Positions 44,059 to 54,856 of a stretch of 64,000 nucleotides of DNA are shown piece after piece. Source of the stretch: Phorcus lineatus (taxonomy: Eukaryota > Mollusca > Gastropoda > Trochida > Trochidae); NCBI GenBank assembly GCA_921293015.1, contig OV121098.1, forward strand, positions 13,243,016 through 13,307,015, in the 5' to 3' direction. The notes below the pieces were generated by a model. That model made no database searches. It was given only the letters and a program-made list of their open reading frames with translations, and had not been told where the DNA came from. Within the stretch, counting starts at the first letter, position 1. Each line of letters opens with the position of its first letter. A program made the position numbers and the translations under genes.

Positions 44059-47000
44059 CTGAAATGAGGTATGGAAATAGAGAAAGCGATCAGGAAAATG
44101 ATTTATGCTGATGTTGAAGGCAAAATGGTGTTAAAGTTTTAGTTGTTACTTTTTTTCAAAATTTCTGAATCCGACACTGAACATGGATGTACAGTTTGTT
44201 CATACACGTTAGTACACCAGACGACAATGGCGATAAAGATTTTACTAGAGATTCATTTAAAATACAGAATTGCGCCATTCTCCATCAATGACTAATTCAA
44301 GCCTTCCACCATTCCACCGTTTTCGCTTTTGGTTCAATAACCTAATAAGCGATTAATTAAGTTAAGATCAGCCGAAGTACGCTCGAGCAAGACTTTAATT
44401 AGCCAGTGACTGAGAGCGATCTGTGCCTAGACGGCAAGTAGTGAATAAGGTCTACAATTTACCCGTTATAACGCCACCGACGACTGCCACGACGATAGTA
44501 ATTGCCAGGGCGAGCACTTGGTACCCAGCCTGTTCTCCCCCCGACCTGCCTAGCCCCGCCTCCACGGTCACGTGGTGCTGTATATCTGCCAGTTCTGTCG
44601 TGTTGGCCAATGGGACTCGAGCTCCAAACTGCTCATATAAACTGAAACAATAATTAAAAACCTAGAATCCCTCCCTTATCGTGCTTTTGACTTCGCTAAA
44701 CCGCCGTATCAATTTTGATTGCTTCCTTGCAATTTCGTCAGATTTGAAATAGAAACAGTTTTATCAATTCCTGACTGGAACGAGGTCATTTGTGCACTGA
44801 CTCCCTTACCGTTGAGGTGAAGTGATGGCCTGTTGCTAGATTGTGACATATTATGTCTGCGTTAACAGTCTGTAGACAGAACGTACCACGGCCTCATCAA
44901 CGGTTTAAAAAAATAATTTATGATAAATGTATACATCATATCATAAATTTTGAATATCAAATTTGGTAAAACAAGTTACGCATCCCTATTATCCAATAAA
45001 ACTGCAGCAAAGGTTTATTCTATGTGTGCAATGTATCTTTTTATGCAATGACTTAAATGGAACATATAGTAAATTCACACAAACTGGTCCATCCTGCTAC
45101 ATCAGCGTATTTGTCTCCGCCTAGCTCCATCACATACCCTGATATCCTTCCTCCTAAAACGCTCGTATCGCTTACGGCTGGTTACTCATGGCTATTTATA
45201 GCCTACATTGACATTTGTTTGAATCATCATCCGGGTGGTGCCGCTATCGCTGAATGCGAGTCATTTCATTGGCTTGCTATATTTAGCGATACGAGCGTTT
45301 TAGGGCGACGGATATCAGGGTATATGATGGAGCTAGGCGAAGACAAATACGCTGATGTAGCAGGACGAAACTGGTCTAGCCTACCTGTATCCATATTTAT
45401 CGGTGTCGGCCATTAAGGCAGCAATGGCGCCAGCAATGGCGGCCAAGATAGCAGGCATACCGTGAAGGTTATTAACCCCGCATGTGTCATGGATCTTCAA
45501 CTTAGAGGCGAGGAAGGGCTGGAAAAGATTTAAAGAGTTATCTACAAATGTACCATCGCGATTAACCTAATTGGCTCGAAAATATTTTGGTTACAGCGTG
45601 TAGCTTTGGGTTGGAGTATATCCCAGGGTATGAACGTCGAGCGGTAGCGAAATCGCTTTACCTAGAAATTGTGACGGCGATTCAATCAACAACCTCAAAA
45701 TTCCTTAAATTAACTTAAAAGGAAAGGAAGGGCTGGAAAAGTTTTAAAGAATTATCTACAAATGCACCATTAAAGAGCCACTCCGTGAGTTGTTGGAGTC
45801 ATAAATGCCAAACTTATTCAATGGTGGCATTTGATCGTGAAGTATCGACTGTTACCAAAGAGAAACATTTTAAAGCTAGTTGGTTTTGTACAGTGACTAT
45901 ATGAAGGTAGAAAGTCGCAATTATGATCGAAAACCGGACAGTGGCGCGCGTCAAATGGTCAAACGTAATTTGGAGACTTAACTAAAACAGCCAGGAGGGC
46001 AGTAAGGGGTTGATATTGTTTGTTAGGTTACATAACTAGTATCCATGTATCTAAGCAATCATGGAGCTGTTTTTAGATTTTCGTGGAAAATCAGTATTTG
46101 TCATGTATATGTCTTAAAGAGATAAAGATGTTAAGATGTTTTAAGTTTATATCACCACATATAACATTTAGGTTCGTATCAAAGCCCACTTAAATGTTAT
46201 GAAAATCACGGAGTGGCTCTTTAACCTAATTGGCTCGAAAATAGTTTGGTCAAAGCGTGTAGCTTTCGGCTGGAGTCTATCCCAGGGTATGAACGTCGGG
46301 CGGTAGGGTAATCGCTTTACCTTGAGATAGGATTGTCACGGCGATTTAACCTACAACCTCAAAATTCCACATTGCTTGTGTCGCTTAAATAAAGCATGAT
46401 ACACATATAAAGGTCAATAGGTTTGCTCCTTTTGAAGTATTGATATGTATGTATAAATTTATCGTTATAAAAAGCAAATACAATTTGTAAAACCATAATT
46501 TTATGGAACACTACATAAACTCATTCTTTTTCTAAACCAGTACGTACCGTGACGTATTTGAAGCCGAGGACGGACACAACACCAGCTACAGAGCCGATCA
46601 CCAGGGCGCCGTATAGACCAATCATCATATCAGCACTCGTACCTACTGCCACACCTCCTGCAAGGGTCGCGTTCTGCACGTGCACCTGTTCAAATATATG
46701 CACGGACGACGTAATAATATTGTGTGGTTGTGGCTTCACAATGTTAGCACCACCATCACTCGTTAATAAATTGGTATCAAATTCGATTTCGCTCGTTTTA
46801 TACTAAATCATTAACTCGTTTAATAAAAATAGTATTTAACGGAAGGTATATATATATAATGTCGGTATATTGCTTAACGTATTTATGAACTGTTTTAAAT
46901 GAGATTCTCACCATGTCAATCTTGCCCTTCTTGTCGGTGAGTATAGACATAGCGAAGGTGACAACACAGCAGGCGGCCAGGGCGAAGTACGTGTTGAGTA

Positions 47001-50000
47001 CGGCCCTGTGTTGGTCGTCACCTGGGGCCAGGGCACTGTTGAAACTCGGCCAGAACAACCAAAGGAACACCGTACCTGCAGGTTCAAGCTACTTAAAACA
47101 AAACCAGCAAGCAAAAATTTGTCTTCCTTAAACTTGAGCTGTCAAATTCCTGTGATTGACTTTATTCTTTTACAAATACATCACATATTTATGTATACAG
47201 CTTACTAATCAAAGAAAATTATTATGAAACAGAAAATGTGATATTGACAGTCAAGTGATTATCTCTAATGAATTAAGCTATCCGGTTCCGGTAAATTTCC
47301 ATTTTTACCCTGGGTCCATTGTGGGCAGCGTCCGATATGATAATTACCTCCCTTTACCTCTACCTCTCAATAACCAATGAGATACGCCACAATAGTATGA
47401 GAAATAACTTCCAAATCGATCATAATCTGCCCTGTGATAACTAACAAATCGTTCGCGACGTAAGATGACCAATCTGATTAAAGACCCACTCCGTGAGTTG
47501 TTGGAGTCATACATGTCAAACTCAAGCAATGGTGTCATTTGATCGCGAAGTATCGACTGTTAATTACCAAAAAGACATAATTTAAAGCTTATAGTTTTTT
47601 ACAGTGACAATATGAAGGTAGAACGTCGCAATTATGATCGAAAACCGTCAAATAGTCAAACGTAATTTTGGAGACTTATCTAAAACAGACAGGAGGGCAG
47701 TTATGAGTTGACAGCGTTCGTTAGGTTATATAACTAGTATATTGGACATGATAGCTACACCTCTGTGCATTTATGAGGCTGTTTTTAGATTTTCATGGAA
47801 AACCAGTATTTGTCATATATATGTCTTTTGGACATGAAAAGTTAAGATGTTTTGATTTTATATCACCACATATGACATTTAGGTTCGTATGAAAGGTAAA
47901 TAATATGTTATGAAAATCACGGAGTCGGTCTTTAAGCATATGATATAGTGTTCGCGACCAAGGTAAATTAAAGCTTCTCAAATGCATTTGAAAGAAGTCA
48001 TGGAGAGTGATAACCCAACTTCCCATGTAACAAAGAGCAGGGTTAATATTCAAATGATATCAACTAACCTATCATAGAGAAGATGTCCGAGTGGTATACC
48101 GATCCTTCCTTAGAAGATGTCTCTACGTCCTTGTTGTAAAGAATCCGGGCGATTGTCAGACCGAAGTAAGCACCAAAGCAATGGACGAACATCGACCCGC
48201 CTACATCAACAACCTCCAAAGAACCAAAGAATTAAGAATTTCAAAATATAGGAGCAAGAAGCAAATAGCATGTCAAGTAACACTACAAGAGTTATCTCCC
48301 TTGATACACAAGCAAAGAGCCATTTTTTAAAATTTACGTTCAGCTATGCAGAAAAATAGTTTTAGGTTAAGGAAGGAATTGATATCGAAATTCTGTTGTA
48401 GGTTACTAACGGCGAATGCAATAACATTTGATGCCATTAATCCGTGCATTTTGATGTGCGCTTGAGGCAATAGAGACTTAATGAAACATTCTAGTAATGT
48501 ATGCACATAAATCAAGACACACGCGCGGTATGGCACATGCTGCATGAGATAATTTCAAGAAATCCACACAAAAACAATTTATATCTTCCATTAGTCATTC
48601 GTACGTGTTGGGTAGCTGTTTCTAATTTTTCAATAAAAACAAAATACCACTTTAATTCACATATAAAAACTGTTTACTTTGCATTAAAAGTAGATGTTTC
48701 AAGAAAAATATTTTTAAAGCAGCAGTAAAATACCGCATTACTCATTTGGCTAGAAGAGTGCGAACACCTTTAAACCACTTAAGGTATGATCAAAAAGTGT
48801 TCACACAAGAATGGTCGCCAGTGGTTTTTGCTTGATACCTGATTATTTCCTCAATGCCCACGGATGTTTGTCCAAACTTTGGGTTGAGTAATGAAAATTT
48901 TAGACCCTTTGAAGATAGTAAATTTGTCATTAGCTAATATTTATTTTGGACAAAATGATGAAATAATTGTTTCAAATATGGCGCTACTGCCCCTTTGAAT
49001 TGTGTATACCGAACCAGTTTTATTTTTGTATTACTGATTCCGATTCCATCTACTCTGTTGGTTTTATTAACTTATTGATTTGTTTAATAAGTTATTTATA
49101 TCACAAAGCGAGAGGGAGTGTAGAAATTGAGAAGAGGAATTTGTATGGGCTGAAGCTGTCGTGTAAATTACCTGAAATATGGTGATTCCGATCCACTCGT
49201 TGAGGGAGAAAAATACTATTTCTATGATAGACATCACGACTAGTTGTAGGGGACTAGTCTTGCCGAGGACAGCACCAAAACTGATCAACACAGCCGCAGC
49301 AGCGAAATCTGACGTCAACATCCTAGAATAGAAAAAACATGTAACGTGCAAATCTTTACTTTATTCTGTATAAGTAATCTACAAACAATACTGAAGATGA
49401 ATAGAGAACGAGTTCTATGAATTTACAACTTCTTTATTGCAGGTTTGCAATAGAACCATAGAACTTGTTCTCTATTCATCTCACCAACTTCTAAATGCCT
49501 CTCAAAGAAGTAATACTAAAGATCTCACTAATGTCATTGACAATACGTACTTTTACGGCGTTTCAAACACTATTTCATAATTTCCTTGGATATGTTGGGC
49601 CAATAATGTGAAAATAGGAATTAAAATTTGTTATATAAGAAAAAGCGCCGGATCTTTAATAAGCTATAAGAAGAAAAATGGTATACACGTTTATACAGGT
49701 GATTCGCGCATTATCAGAAAATGATGTTTTTTTAATACTGGTCAACTCTGCATTTGTTACTTGGAAAGAAAACATGATAACCTATTGTATATTACCATAA
49801 ACACTCTTTTGTCATTGCCAATTGTATAATGTTATATTTGTATAACCGTATTACCGAATACCTTTTGTTTGCCTGTATAATGAAATATGGAAAATAAAAA
49901 TAAAAATAAATAAAAAAATTTTTTTACACTGAAGTGTTTTAAAGGTAAAATACACCACCCAATTGATATTTTGAAGGAAAAAAACAACTCACGTGGTTAT

Positions 50001-50176
50001 GCCAACATGGATAAGGCCACCATGTCCGTGCATGTAGCCGCTGCAGAGCGTTGCCCACTGTATGATGACTGCGGCGAGGAGGAAGTTAATACCAACAGCG
50101 CTGTATCCGTAGCGCTTCAAGAAAGTCATCAGAAACCCGAATCCGATAAATATCATCACGTGAACATCTTGGAACA
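43877..50176 (-). CDS. Rh: Rh-family ammonium channel (Rh50/RhBG/CG-like), exons 2-9 by vertebrate numbering
   Basis: Eight exons on the minus strand: 50176-49993, 49322-49172, 48213-48069, 47075-46912, 46685-46548, 45518-45385, 44641-44463 and 44058-43877. They total 1277 bp and encode 424 residues plus a partial first codon. The spliced protein matches Rh glycoproteins throughout: [54 protein letters not shown] (pore His), [59 protein letters not shown] (second pore His), and a C-terminal [13 protein letters not shown]. Exon lengths of 151, 138 and 134 bp equal those I recall for vertebrate RH exons 3, 6 and 7. It conducts NH3 (and possibly CO2) across epithelial membranes such as gill. The first exon (start codon and TM1, ending in phase 1) was not found between 50177 and the window end. 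Confidence 0.95.
44463..44641 (-). CDS. Rh: Rh exon 8
   Basis: 179 bp, phase 2 to 1, acceptor ATTGTTTCAG, donor G|GTAAAT. Encodes [20 protein letters not shown], an extracellular loop, and the last span [19 protein letters not shown]. Confidence 0.93.
45090..45367. mobile_element. Snap-back transposon with 9-bp target duplication (Mutator-like?), in Rh intron 7
   Basis: Arms of about 82 bp (CATCCTGCTACATCAGCGTA at the left, TACGCTGATGTAGCAGGACG at the right) are near-perfect inverted copies around a ~110-bp centre. The direct repeat AAACTGGTC flanks it exactly at 45081-45089 and 45368-45376. Long terminal inverted repeats with a 9-bp duplication fit Mutator-like foldback elements; 8-bp hAT is the alternative. 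The 119-codon ORF across it is a shadow of the palindrome. Confidence 0.9.
45385..45518 (-). CDS. Rh: Rh exon 7
   Basis: 134 bp, phase 0 to 2, acceptor CTTTTCCAG, donor AG|GTAGGC. Encodes [20 protein letters not shown] with the second pore histidine. A snap-back transposon begins 8 bp into the intron after the donor. Confidence 0.95.
45507..46376. repeat. Duplicated exon 7 acceptor/intron segment, second copy split by a MITE
   Basis: 45507-45705 (GAAGGGCTGGAAAAG, CCTAATTGGCTCGAAAATA, ATCCCAGGGTATGAACGTCG, AACCTCAAAATTCC) recurs as 45724-45769 plus 46225-46376. The second copy is interrupted by family A copy 3. The duplicated piece includes the first dozen bases of exon 7 and its splice acceptor. 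Confidence 0.9.
45770..46224 (+). mobile_element. TTAA MITE, family A copy 3 (full length, 455 bp)
   Basis: TTAAAGAGCCACTCCGTGAG at the left and TCACGGAGTGGCTCTTTAA at the right. The paralogous copy of the host segment lacks it and reads GATTAACCTAAT at the same point. Confidence 0.95.
46548..46685 (-). CDS. Rh: Rh exon 6
   Basis: 138 bp, phase 0 to 0, donor ACG|GTACGT. Encodes [20 protein letters not shown] and two Gly-rich helices ending LGFKYVT. Confidence 0.95.
46912..47075 (-). CDS. Rh: Rh exon 5
   Basis: 164 bp, phase 1 to 0, acceptor GAACCTGCAG, donor ATG|GTGAGA. Encodes [20 protein letters not shown] and [18 protein letters not shown]. Confidence 0.95.
47478..47935 (+). mobile_element. 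TTAA MITE, family A copy 4 (full length, 458 bp)
   Basis: TTAAAGACCCACTCCGTGAG to ATCACGGAGTCGGTCTTTAA, in the Rh intron between exons 4 and 5. Same body and orientation as copy 3, with a small internal deletion at the GGACAGTGGCGCGCG block. Confidence 0.93.
48069..48213 (-). CDS. Rh: Rh exon 4
   Basis: 145 bp, phase 0 to 1, donor G|GTTAGT. Encodes [20 protein letters not shown] with the first of the twin pore histidines, and [13 protein letters not shown]. The acceptor TTCTTTGGAG is weak but is the only one that keeps the frame. Confidence 0.93.
49172..49322 (-). CDS. Rh: Rh exon 3
   Basis: 151 bp, phase 2 to 0, donor CAG|GTAATT. Encodes [20 protein letters not shown] and the following [12 protein letters not shown] span. 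Confidence 0.95.
49394..49480. repeat. Short hairpin, 25-bp arms, in Rh intron
   Basis: AGATGAATAGAGAACGAGTT and its inverted copy AACTTGTTCTCTATTCATCT enclose about 35 bp. The right part of the arms is CTATG/CATAG. Confidence 0.85.
49993..50176 (-). CDS. Rh: Rh exon 2
   Basis: Acceptor GTCTTCCAG, phase 1, donor AC|GTGAGT. Encodes [20 protein letters not shown] and [20 protein letters not shown], i.e. TM2-TM3 and the extracellular Phe gate region. Confidence 0.95.
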
Positions 50177-51484
50177 CTGGAAGACGAAGGAAGATTTTGT
50201 TAATCACAATGCGTGGAGAATTTATGCGTTATGTTTTTAGACAGACGATTTTGTCAGGAAATTTTGTTTTATCGAAATTGGAGGGGAAACAAATTATTTA
50301 AGTTCAGCTGGCGCAAATCTTATGTCAGTTGATGATGATAGGTATTTGATTTGTAAACATTAATTCTCTATTTTGCAAACCTGTACATTGATATTGCATT
50401 GTTAATAGTCTTTTTCAAAGTTTATGCATTACATGAACATACAAGATATTACGTGCACATATTATTTTAATATGGAATTAATTTCAGATAGTGAAATTGT
50501 GAAAAATGAAGCGCACACAAAATAACTGGAAATACATTGAAATTGAAGTTTTCTTGAAAGATGAAATTTTACGACACAATCATAAACAATCTTCTCTCAA
50601 ATTGGCCATTTTAGAGCATTTGAGGACATAGGCACTCACCTAGCTTATACTTGATACAATAAAACAATAAACACTCTTAACAACTCTGCTGCAATCAATA
50701 CTTAAATAGTTAAGACGGAAAAGTCACTCAGACATATAAAAAAATCTACATAAAACGAAATCTTCAGAAATCAAAGTAATCCTTAACTTCACATACTCTG
50801 TGTACAGGCATATCGAAGGATGCGCATATCCTCAGCATATCCTCAATAGCTACGAATTATTTGCGTGTCACGGTTGGTGCTATTAATAGGTTTCGACCGT
50901 TATTATTTCGTTTCCGTAACAGAACTACAAAACCGTTTATTGCAAGTTTTATGAAAATGTTAGCGTTATTTTGTTTTGTTGTAAACTCGAATTTGGATAG
51001 ATTCCATTTGTAGTAGAACTCAAAATCCACGAATCCAAGAAGCGGGGATTGTCATGAAAACAGCCTTACGTGGCTTAATTCGAAATTACCCTGGCTTAAA
51101 TCTAATTATGTTTACATGTAATTATCAATTTATATGTCACCCAATACCAGCTCAAAGAACAACACAACTTACTTACAAACAAAACGTCACTACGTCATAA
51201 GATCGAAAACTCATTTCAAAGGGCTTTTGAAGAGTATAACTCGACAGGACACGCAATCTGCGTTGAGAAAGCCTACCTGTTGAAATACCTAAATGTTTGT
51301 GACTGTGATACGGGCGCTGATAACAGTTACGTTCGGTTACAGTCATATGCAGATATTTCTGATATTGACCAAAGTGAAACCGAAATCAATGGGTTTCTGT
51401 CGAGATCTATTGCATTACATGTAGACTAAAATTCAACAGCCCCAAAACTTCTCCCTGCATAACTCACCCCCACTTACCAATCGG
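50177..51484. other. No gene seen (possible Rh intron 1)
   Basis: No exon with a start codon and a hydrophobic TM1 ending in phase 1 was recognised here. Confidence 0.4.
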
Positions 51485-51570
51485 CCTCAATCTCATTGAA
51501 ATCAGGTCGAAACGTGTCCCACGTACCTCGCCGCGACAAATTTCCAACTGATTTCAATGAGATTGCAATC
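51485..51570. repeat. Compact palindrome related to the LINE-flanking arms
   Basis: CGGCCTCAATCTCATTGAAA and TTTCAATGAGATTGCAATCG face each other around CCACGTACCTCGCCGCGAC, the same core as the arms at 38090 and 41421. Confidence 0.8.
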
Positions 51571-51584
51571 GGCATATACCATAC

Positions 51585-52190
51585 CCAGTCTCCTACATCA
51601 ATACCCGCCCACCCATTCATTAGTTCAATCCATACCAACCCCCTACACCAATCTCCCCCAAACCATCTATTAATCTCCCTATATACCAGACCCCAGCCCC
51701 AATACCCCTTAAACCCATTATACACCATCCACCTCCATCTTGAAACAATCGAACCCACCCATCAGCCTCGACCCAGCCCACCTCAAAACCACCTATCCCT
51801 TTCATCCACTGACCATAATTATCTCCCACCAACCCTTCAGACATCAACCTTACTATTCCAACAGTCTCCGTACACCAACCTACCCTACAACCATCCCCCA
51901 CCCAACCTCATAAACACCAACCAACCAAATCTCGACACAATCCAACCCGACTGTCATCCCCTACCCAACCCACCTAAAAAAACCCATCTCTTTCATCCGC
52001 CCTAACTGCCAACCCACCCATCAGACACCACCAACCACCTCCCTCACACCCATTCCAACTCCATTCTCCATTCATGAGACACCACCCAACCCAACACATT
52101 CCCACCGGCCATCAGTCGCTACCTAACCTTTGCACAACCATCAACCACTCTGACCAACCATCCACAAATCTGACATCAGCAGTTCCCTAA
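51585..52190. repeat. Strand-asymmetric, nearly G-free CCA/CCT-rich tract
   Basis: About 600 bp in which the + strand is dominated by A, C and T, with scattered CCCACCC, CCAACC and ACCACC motifs and very few G. The Pro/Thr/His-rich ORF on + and the Gly/Trp/Val-rich ORFs on - are composition artefacts. Confidence 0.8.
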
Positions 52191-52903
52191 ATTTCCCGAA
52201 TCAACCTATTAGATTATAGATAACAGTATTTAGAATGCTTTTAAATCACATAATCACAAATGTCTGTGTGTAGGAATTAAACGTCGCCACTATGCATGTT
52301 TCTGTAACAGAGACCGTAAAGGTTAGAACTGTCACATTACTAGTACATTGTAGTCTAGGTACCATTAGCAACGACCCGGAAACCAGGCCAAAACTAAACT
52401 GACATTTTGAAATGTCCGTTGGTGATTCGATATTGGACTATTCAGTTTGTAGTCATGGCAACGTCTCAGGTTTGACATTTTGTAAGACAACTGTATACTC
52501 TTTGTTTGCTTTCCATCGACATTGAATGAGAAACCAGGGCAAAGATGATCCGACGTTCTGAAATGTTTTTAGTGATTTGATATTTGATAATGAAGGGTGT
52601 AATAGAAACGTTCAGGTTTGACAATCTTGATCCTGTAACGTCAGGGTATCTTAATCCTTACAGGGCTTTTCCCACCGACCATCATCCCCCATTCCCGGCC
52701 TAACCTGCCCCCATTTCCCTTTCAGCCAGTCAGACACCAGCCGATTCCCAAACCGTACACAATCCTTAGTACTCGCAGAGTTTTTATTATTAGGTATTTA
52801 ATAAGTGTTATAAAGCTTAACATGATGTAGAAAGACTTATATGGATGGAGCAAGGAATTTATCGGGGTTGGTAAATCTACGGTATGGGGTTGAGTTGACG
52901 AGT
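52191..52903. other. No gene seen
   Basis: Ordinary AT-rich sequence, with C-rich fragments again near 52660-52750. Confidence 0.45.
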
Positions 52904-53047
52904 CGGATGGATGGATGGATGGACGGATGAATGAATGGATGGATGAATGTATGGATTGATGGATGGATGGATGGATGGATTGATGGATGGATGGATAGAT
53001 GGATGAAGGAATGGATGGATGGATGAATGAATGAATGAATGAATGAA
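52904..53047. repeat. (GGAT)n/(GAAT)n tetranucleotide array
   Basis: Imperfect GATG/GAAT units. The Ser-Ile-His ORFs on the minus strand derive from it. Confidence 0.95.
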
Positions 53048-53516
53048 GGGTATTGTGTCTAAACAGCGTTTGGTTGACATTCTGTAAGATGATAAAACAA
53101 TTATTTTGGATTACAATTAACAAATTGCTTTAAAGTTGGCAAAGCGAAATATATATTTTCAAATGGATTGAAGTCTAATTGTTTGACAAGTAAGGTAAGA
53201 GAAACATTCCGGGATTGGCATTCTGTTAGACACATTTGTGAAAGTTAAGTTTTTTTTGCAAGTGCTTTCGGAATAGAAACTGTATTTAACGGAAAACATT
53301 CGTTTTGATATATTTTTTAGTGATTTTATTTTTAAAATGAAGATTTCATGATCATTTGATCGGTTCATTAATTTGATCTGAAATGATCGGTATGTAAAAA
53401 GTCTGATGATTAAAGTTTTTTAAAGATATGTTTTGAATAAATCAATCTGTAACTGCAGTACAATGTATAACGTAAGTTGATCATACACGTATAAATGTTT
53501 ATATATATGTAGGCGA

Positions 53517-53765
53517 TGTCAAACAAAGCATCAGAAAAGGGGACATGATTCACACTTAGGTCACTAGGTGTCGCTCAATTAGAGCGTTGAGTCACGTGAC
53601 CCTTACCTCGTGAACTTTGTCTCGCGTGATCACGATGAACATGCGATCAGATTTTGTAGATATATAGACGAGGCACGAAATAAGATATCGGTTCGGGTTG
53701 AAAAACGTTAAAGAGAAATAAAGTGTCACGTCGGGAGTGATGTCTTTCTCTCTTTTAATAATACA
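53517..53765 (+). mobile_element. Candidate solo LTR (weak)
   Basis: 249 bp from TGTCAAAC to AATACA, with a TATA-like TAGATATATAGACGAG at about 53655, AATAAA near 53717, and a T/C-rich end. It is followed by ACTGGTAAAGGGTGACGCC, which could be a primer-binding site. No partner LTR, polypurine tract or duplication was found. Confidence 0.28.
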
Positions 53766-54856
53766 ACTGGTAAAGGGTGACGCCGGTTATCATGAGTTTG
53801 AATATGCTAGATTAAGCCACAATTGCACGTCAATATTTCGAAAATATCAATTATGTACAGATAATGCTTATATTTATCCCTAAATATTTATAAACTCGCA
53901 CTCGAGGTAAATCTATCATAGAGGTTGTGGATAATATGTATACATGTATATACCAAGGTTATACTGTTCTAAAAGACACGATGGCTTTAATTCAATGCTG
54001 CATTAAATCCGTATGAACGACGATATGTACATTATTACAATTTTGCACGCAATCTGATAACACAAAACAGTAGTCGCTATGGTGTATAGAATAGCAATGC
54101 TTGTTCAATGTTCATGTATTATAAGAAATCGGTGTGGTTAGCGATTTACCTCGATTAAGATTATAACGCCCTTTGTTCTCAGTTAAGGGAAGAAGGTTTA
54201 TTCGAAAGCTGGACATATGCCTAGTGTAGCCATTTTTATCAATCATTTTTTCCCATTTTGTGCACAACCTTCTCTGTAAATTCTTGACATCCTCCGGTGT
54301 CGATTTTATTTTTTCACTATTAACGAAGAATTAAACAAATAGAAATAGAAATGATAGAGGCTCATCACATTTCAGAATAAATACCCGAATTTCTCTGCAA
54401 TTGATTTTTCAATTACAAAAAAAAAAAGATAAAGAAAAAAATCGTCCATAAATCTAGCTTCAATTTTTTTTTTATTACAACGAGCTTCAGAAAGGTTGGT
54501 TTCAATCAAAGGTATCTGGAGAAGAATTAATGATTCGAAGGAAGTCAGATAGTTATGATAAAAAATTTCTATGTTACTTTTTTCAGTGCTGAAGCTCTTG
54601 TCTTCTTCATCCCTTAATTATCTGTCCTTAATTTAACTTAAAACCTGCGATGTGAAACTTGGCATTTAATGACATGGCAAATGAATTATTTTCACAATTT
54701 ATTGTAATTTATGATAATTGAAACATGAAATATCAACCTTTCATGTAAATTATGTGCAATCATATGTGTGAGCAAACTGCAAATGTGAAAATGGTAAAAT
54801 AAAATAGAGCCAGTGGCTCCATAGTTGATCAGGCTGTCTATGATTAATCTTATAAA

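Noticed and set aside
45057-45416. 119-codon + strand ORF
   Set aside because: Spans both arms of the snap-back transposon and the antisense of Rh exon 7; not a gene.
50123-50129. Second hammerhead core (TCATCAG on +)
   Set aside because: No GAAA or pairing stems follow at the right distance; it lies in Rh exon 2.
49971-50240. 89-codon + strand ORF
   Set aside because: Antisense shadow of Rh exon 2.
51474-52005. Pro/Thr-rich ORF on + and Gly/Trp-rich ORFs on -
   Set aside because: Compositional consequence of the G-poor tract; no homology recognised.
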